Source of the DNA: Clostridiales bacterium | GTDB lineage: Bacteria > Bacillota > Clostridia > Monoglobales > Firm-18 | Length of the DNA: 6,955 nt | Reading direction: 5' to 3' | Assembly (NCBI GenBank): GCA_031255355.1 | Contig: JAIRSR010000233.1 | Span: 1-6,955, forward strand | Shown: one piece after another, positions 5,104-6,955 of the stretch | How positions within the stretch are numbered: the first letter of the stretch is position 1 | How the letters are laid out: the number at the start of each line of letters is the position of its first letter | Translations under genes and position numbers: made by a program | Notes under the pieces: model-generated | The model's input: the letters and a program-made list of their open reading frames with translations, nothing else | What the model was told of the DNA's origin: nothing | The model's database searches: none

Positions 5104-6330
5104 ATGGCTAAAGAAAAAGTAGTTTTGGCTTATTCGGGAGGACTTGACACGTCGATTATTATTCCGTGGCTCAAAGAAAACTACGATTATGAGGTGATCG
5201 CGGTATGCGGTGACGTCGGGCAGGGCAAGGAAACAGAGGGGTTAGAGGAAAAGGCGTTGAAAACAGGCGCGTCAAAACTGTACATCGAGGATTTGCAGGA
5301 GGAATACGTGACCGATTTTATTTTCCCCACCCTCAAAGCACACGCGGTGTACGAGGGGAAATACTTGCTCGGCACGTCCCACGCGCGGCCGTGTATCGCG
5401 AAGCGGCTGGTGGAAATCGCGCTGCGGGAGGGCGCGACGGCGATTTGTCACGGCGCGACAGGCAAGGGAAATGATCAAGTGCGCTTTGAACTGACGGTGA
5501 AAGCGCTTGCGCCGCGGCTGAAAATCATTGCGCCGTGGCGAATTTGGGAGATTCGGTCGCGGGACGACGCAATCGATTACGCGCGGGAGCGGAATATTCC
5601 AATCCCTGTGACGAAAGAGGAAAATTACAGCATGGATAGAAACCTCTGGCACCTTTCCCACGAGGGCGCGGATTTAGAGGATCCGTGGAACGAACCGCGC
5701 CTTGACAGTCTGCTGCAACTTATGGTTTCGCCCGAGGCGGCGCCGGATTCTCCGACTTATGTGGAAATTGACTTCGAGCGCGGTATTCCCGTAAAAATAG
5801 ACGGTCAAACCTACGCGCCGGCGGCGTTGGTGAAAAAGTTAAACGCAATCGCGGGGGCGAACGGCGTCGGCATCGACGACCTTGTGGAAAACCGCCTTGT
5901 AGGTATGAAAAGCCGAGGCGTGTATGAAACGCCGGGCGGTACCGTGCTGTACGCGGCGCACCGTGAATTGGAGTATCTTTGCCTTGACAGGCAGACCTTG
6001 CACTATAAGGAGCAGGCGGCGATCAAGTTCGCGGAATTGGTATACGACGGCAATTGGTACACGCCCTTGCGCGAGGCGCTTTCGGCGTTTGTGGACGAAA
6101 CACAAAAGACGGTGACGGGAACGGTACGTCTGAAACTGTACAAAGGCAGTTGCACCCCCGCCGGCGCGAAGTCGCCCTATTCGCTGTACAGTGAGGAAAT
6201 CGCGACGTTCGGGCGGGACGAGGTGTATAATCAAAAGGATTCCGAGGGCTTTATCAATCTGTTCGGGTTGCCGCTGAAAGTACGCGCGTTAATGCTGAAC
6301 GAAAACCGGAAAGGACAGGAACGCCTATGA
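5104..6330 (+). CDS. argG: Argininosuccinate synthase
   Basis: Cytoplasmic enzyme of arginine biosynthesis that joins citrulline and aspartate at the cost of ATP to AMP and pyrophosphate, giving argininosuccinate. The 408-residue product has normal length for the family. The N-terminal ATP-pyrophosphatase motif AYSGGLDTS occupies residues 9-17; the family signature GATGKGNDQVRF is at 117-128. Also present are LGTSHARPCIAKRL (89-102) and YSMDRNLWHLSHEG (175-188), which contribute to the citrulline and aspartate sites. The C-terminal half continues through KGSCTPAGAKSPYSLY and the helical tail expected for tetramerisation. It has its own promoter upstream and overlaps argH by four bases, so the two are co-transcribed and probably translationally coupled. 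All key motifs are intact. Confidence 0.97.
   Translation: MAKEKVVLAYSGGLDTSIIIPWLKENYDYEVIAVCGDVGQGKETEGLEEKALKTGASKLYIEDLQEEYVTDFIFPTLKAHAVYEGKYLLGTSHARPCIAKRLVEIALREGATAICHGATGKGNDQVRFELTVKALAPRLKIIAPWRIWEIRSRDDAIDYARERNIPIPVTKEENYSMDRNLWHLSHEGADLEDPWNEPRLDSLLQLMVSPEAAPDSPTYVEIDFERGIPVKIDGQTYAPAALVKKLNAIAGANGVGIDDLVENRLVGMKSRGVYETPGGTVLYAAHRELEYLCLDRQTLHYKEQAAIKFAELVYDGNWYTPLREALSAFVDETQKTVTGTVRLKLYKGSCTPAGAKSPYSLYSEEIATFGRDEVYNQKDSEGFINLFGLPLKVRALMLNENRKGQERL
6311..6320 (+). promoter_or_regulatory. argH ribosome binding site inside the end of argG
   Basis: AAGGACAGGA contains AGGA at 6317-6320, 6 bases before the argH ATG at 6327. Ribosomes finishing argG would stop right at the argH start, so reinitiation is likely. 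Confidence 0.6.
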
Positions 6331-6955
6331 AATTGTGGGGCGGCAGATTTTCCAAATCCACTGACGCGGCGGTGGACGATTATAACTCCTCAATCCGCTT
6401 TGACGCAAGGCTGTACCGTCAGGACATCGACGGCAGTATCGCGCACTGTGCCATGTTGGGCAAACAGGGCATTATCCCCCGCGCCGACGCGGAGGTGATT
6501 ATAGACGCGCTTGGCGGGATTCTTGCCGACGTCGAACAGGGGCAAGTTGAATTTTCCGTTGAAGCGGAGGATATTCACATGAACGTCGAATCCCTCTTGA
6601 TCGAGCGGATTGGCGATGTGGGGAAAAAACTGCATACAGGGCGAAGCCGCAACGACCAAGTTGCCCTCGACCTGCGTTTGTACCTGCGTGAGGCGTGTGA
6701 AAAAATACGCGGGGGGATTCAAACCCTCCAAAACACGCTGACGGACATAGCCGAAAAAAACCTCGGCGTAATTATGCCGGGCTATACGCACCTGCAAAAG
6801 GCACAGCCTGTTTTGTTCTCTCATCATATGATGGCGTATTATGAGATGTTGGACAGGGACGCACAGCGTCTGCGCGAGTGTACGGCGCGAATGAACGTGT
6901 CCCCGCTGGGGAGCGGCGCTCTCGCGGGGACGACCTATCCCATAGACCGTGAGTT
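6327..6955 (+). CDS. argH: Argininosuccinate lyase, 3'-truncated by window edge
   Basis: Argininosuccinate lyase splits argininosuccinate into arginine and fumarate, the last step of arginine synthesis, in the cytoplasm. The ATG at 6327 overlaps the argG stop (ATGA) and the frame stays open to the last base; 209 complete codons are visible of a family length of about 460. The protein begins MKLWGGRFSK, the standard ArgH N terminus. Family motifs follow: EDIHMNVE (81-88), HTGRSRNDQV (103-112; usually HTARSRNDQVATD, here VALD), MPGYTHLQKAQP (150-161) with His155 in the position of the conserved active-site His, and SPLGSGALAGT (192-202). The flexible loop bearing the catalytic Ser (GSSxMPxKxN) would lie beyond the window. 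Apart from the cut, nothing suggests inactivation. Confidence 0.97.
   Translation, partial: MKLWGGRFSKSTDAAVDDYNSSIRFDARLYRQDIDGSIAHCAMLGKQGIIPRADAEVIIDALGGILADVEQGQVEFSVEAEDIHMNVESLLIERIGDVGKKLHTGRSRNDQVALDLRLYLREACEKIRGGIQTLQNTLTDIAEKNLGVIMPGYTHLQKAQPVLFSHHMMAYYEMLDRDAQRLRECTARMNVSPLGSGALAGTTYPIDRE

Noticed and set aside
6226..6231. TATAAT shortly before argH, inside argG
   Set aside because: No acceptable -35 box at 16-18 bases and no extended -10. The ATGA overlap already explains argH expression from the argG promoter.
1..6955. Defence system, mobile element, prophage, CRISPR array or biosynthetic cluster
   Set aside because: All seven genes are accounted for as housekeeping or envelope genes on one strand with uniform composition. 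There are no integrase or transposase genes, direct-repeat arrays or tRNA-flanked junctions.

Overview
The window is a densely packed, all-plus-strand stretch of a bacterial chromosome. Gene content and protein sequence suggest a Gram-positive Bacillota genome, most likely class Clostridia. The supporting evidence is a glutamate racemase, a DUF1934/YwiB-type protein and argS in a row (from memory, ywiB also lies beside argS in Bacillus subtilis), a degenerate S-layer-homology (SLH) segment, a CtpA/B-type protease with a C-terminal peptidoglycan-binding domain, AGGAGG-type ribosome binding sites, and heavy use of GCG, CGC and CGG codons. I cannot name a genus. Seven protein-coding genes are present, the first and last cut by the window edges. 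I see no tRNA, rRNA, CRISPR array or mobile element. No gene-free stretch exceeds 90 bases.

Left part (1-3506): the 3' portion of murI (glutamate racemase, making D-Glu for peptidoglycan), a small DUF1934 protein, argS (arginyl-tRNA synthetase) and an exported protein with a degenerate SLH segment. Gaps of 10 to 41 bases and the absence of a clear terminator suggest one transcription unit. A well-formed promoter-like sequence inside murI (355-383) could additionally drive the DUF1934-argS part. Middle part (3574-5013): an exported S41 C-terminal processing protease with PDZ, catalytic and peptidoglycan-binding domains; the Ser-Lys-Gln catalytic residues are intact. Right part (5014-6955): a strong vegetative promoter with an extended -10 element, then argG and argH overlapping by ATGA. 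Together these make arginine from citrulline and aspartate, and argH runs off the window.

The window combines cell-envelope functions (MurI, the SLH-like protein, the S41 protease) with arginine supply and use (ArgG, ArgH, ArgS). This looks like an ordinary housekeeping region. I found no evidence of a new multi-gene system. The items most worth a second look are the uncharacterised SLH-like exported protein, the intragenic promoter candidate in murI, the promoter/terminator overlap before argG, some hairpins in and around genes, and non-canonical residues in otherwise conserved enzyme motifs (HMGN in ArgRS, ACGTA in MurI).
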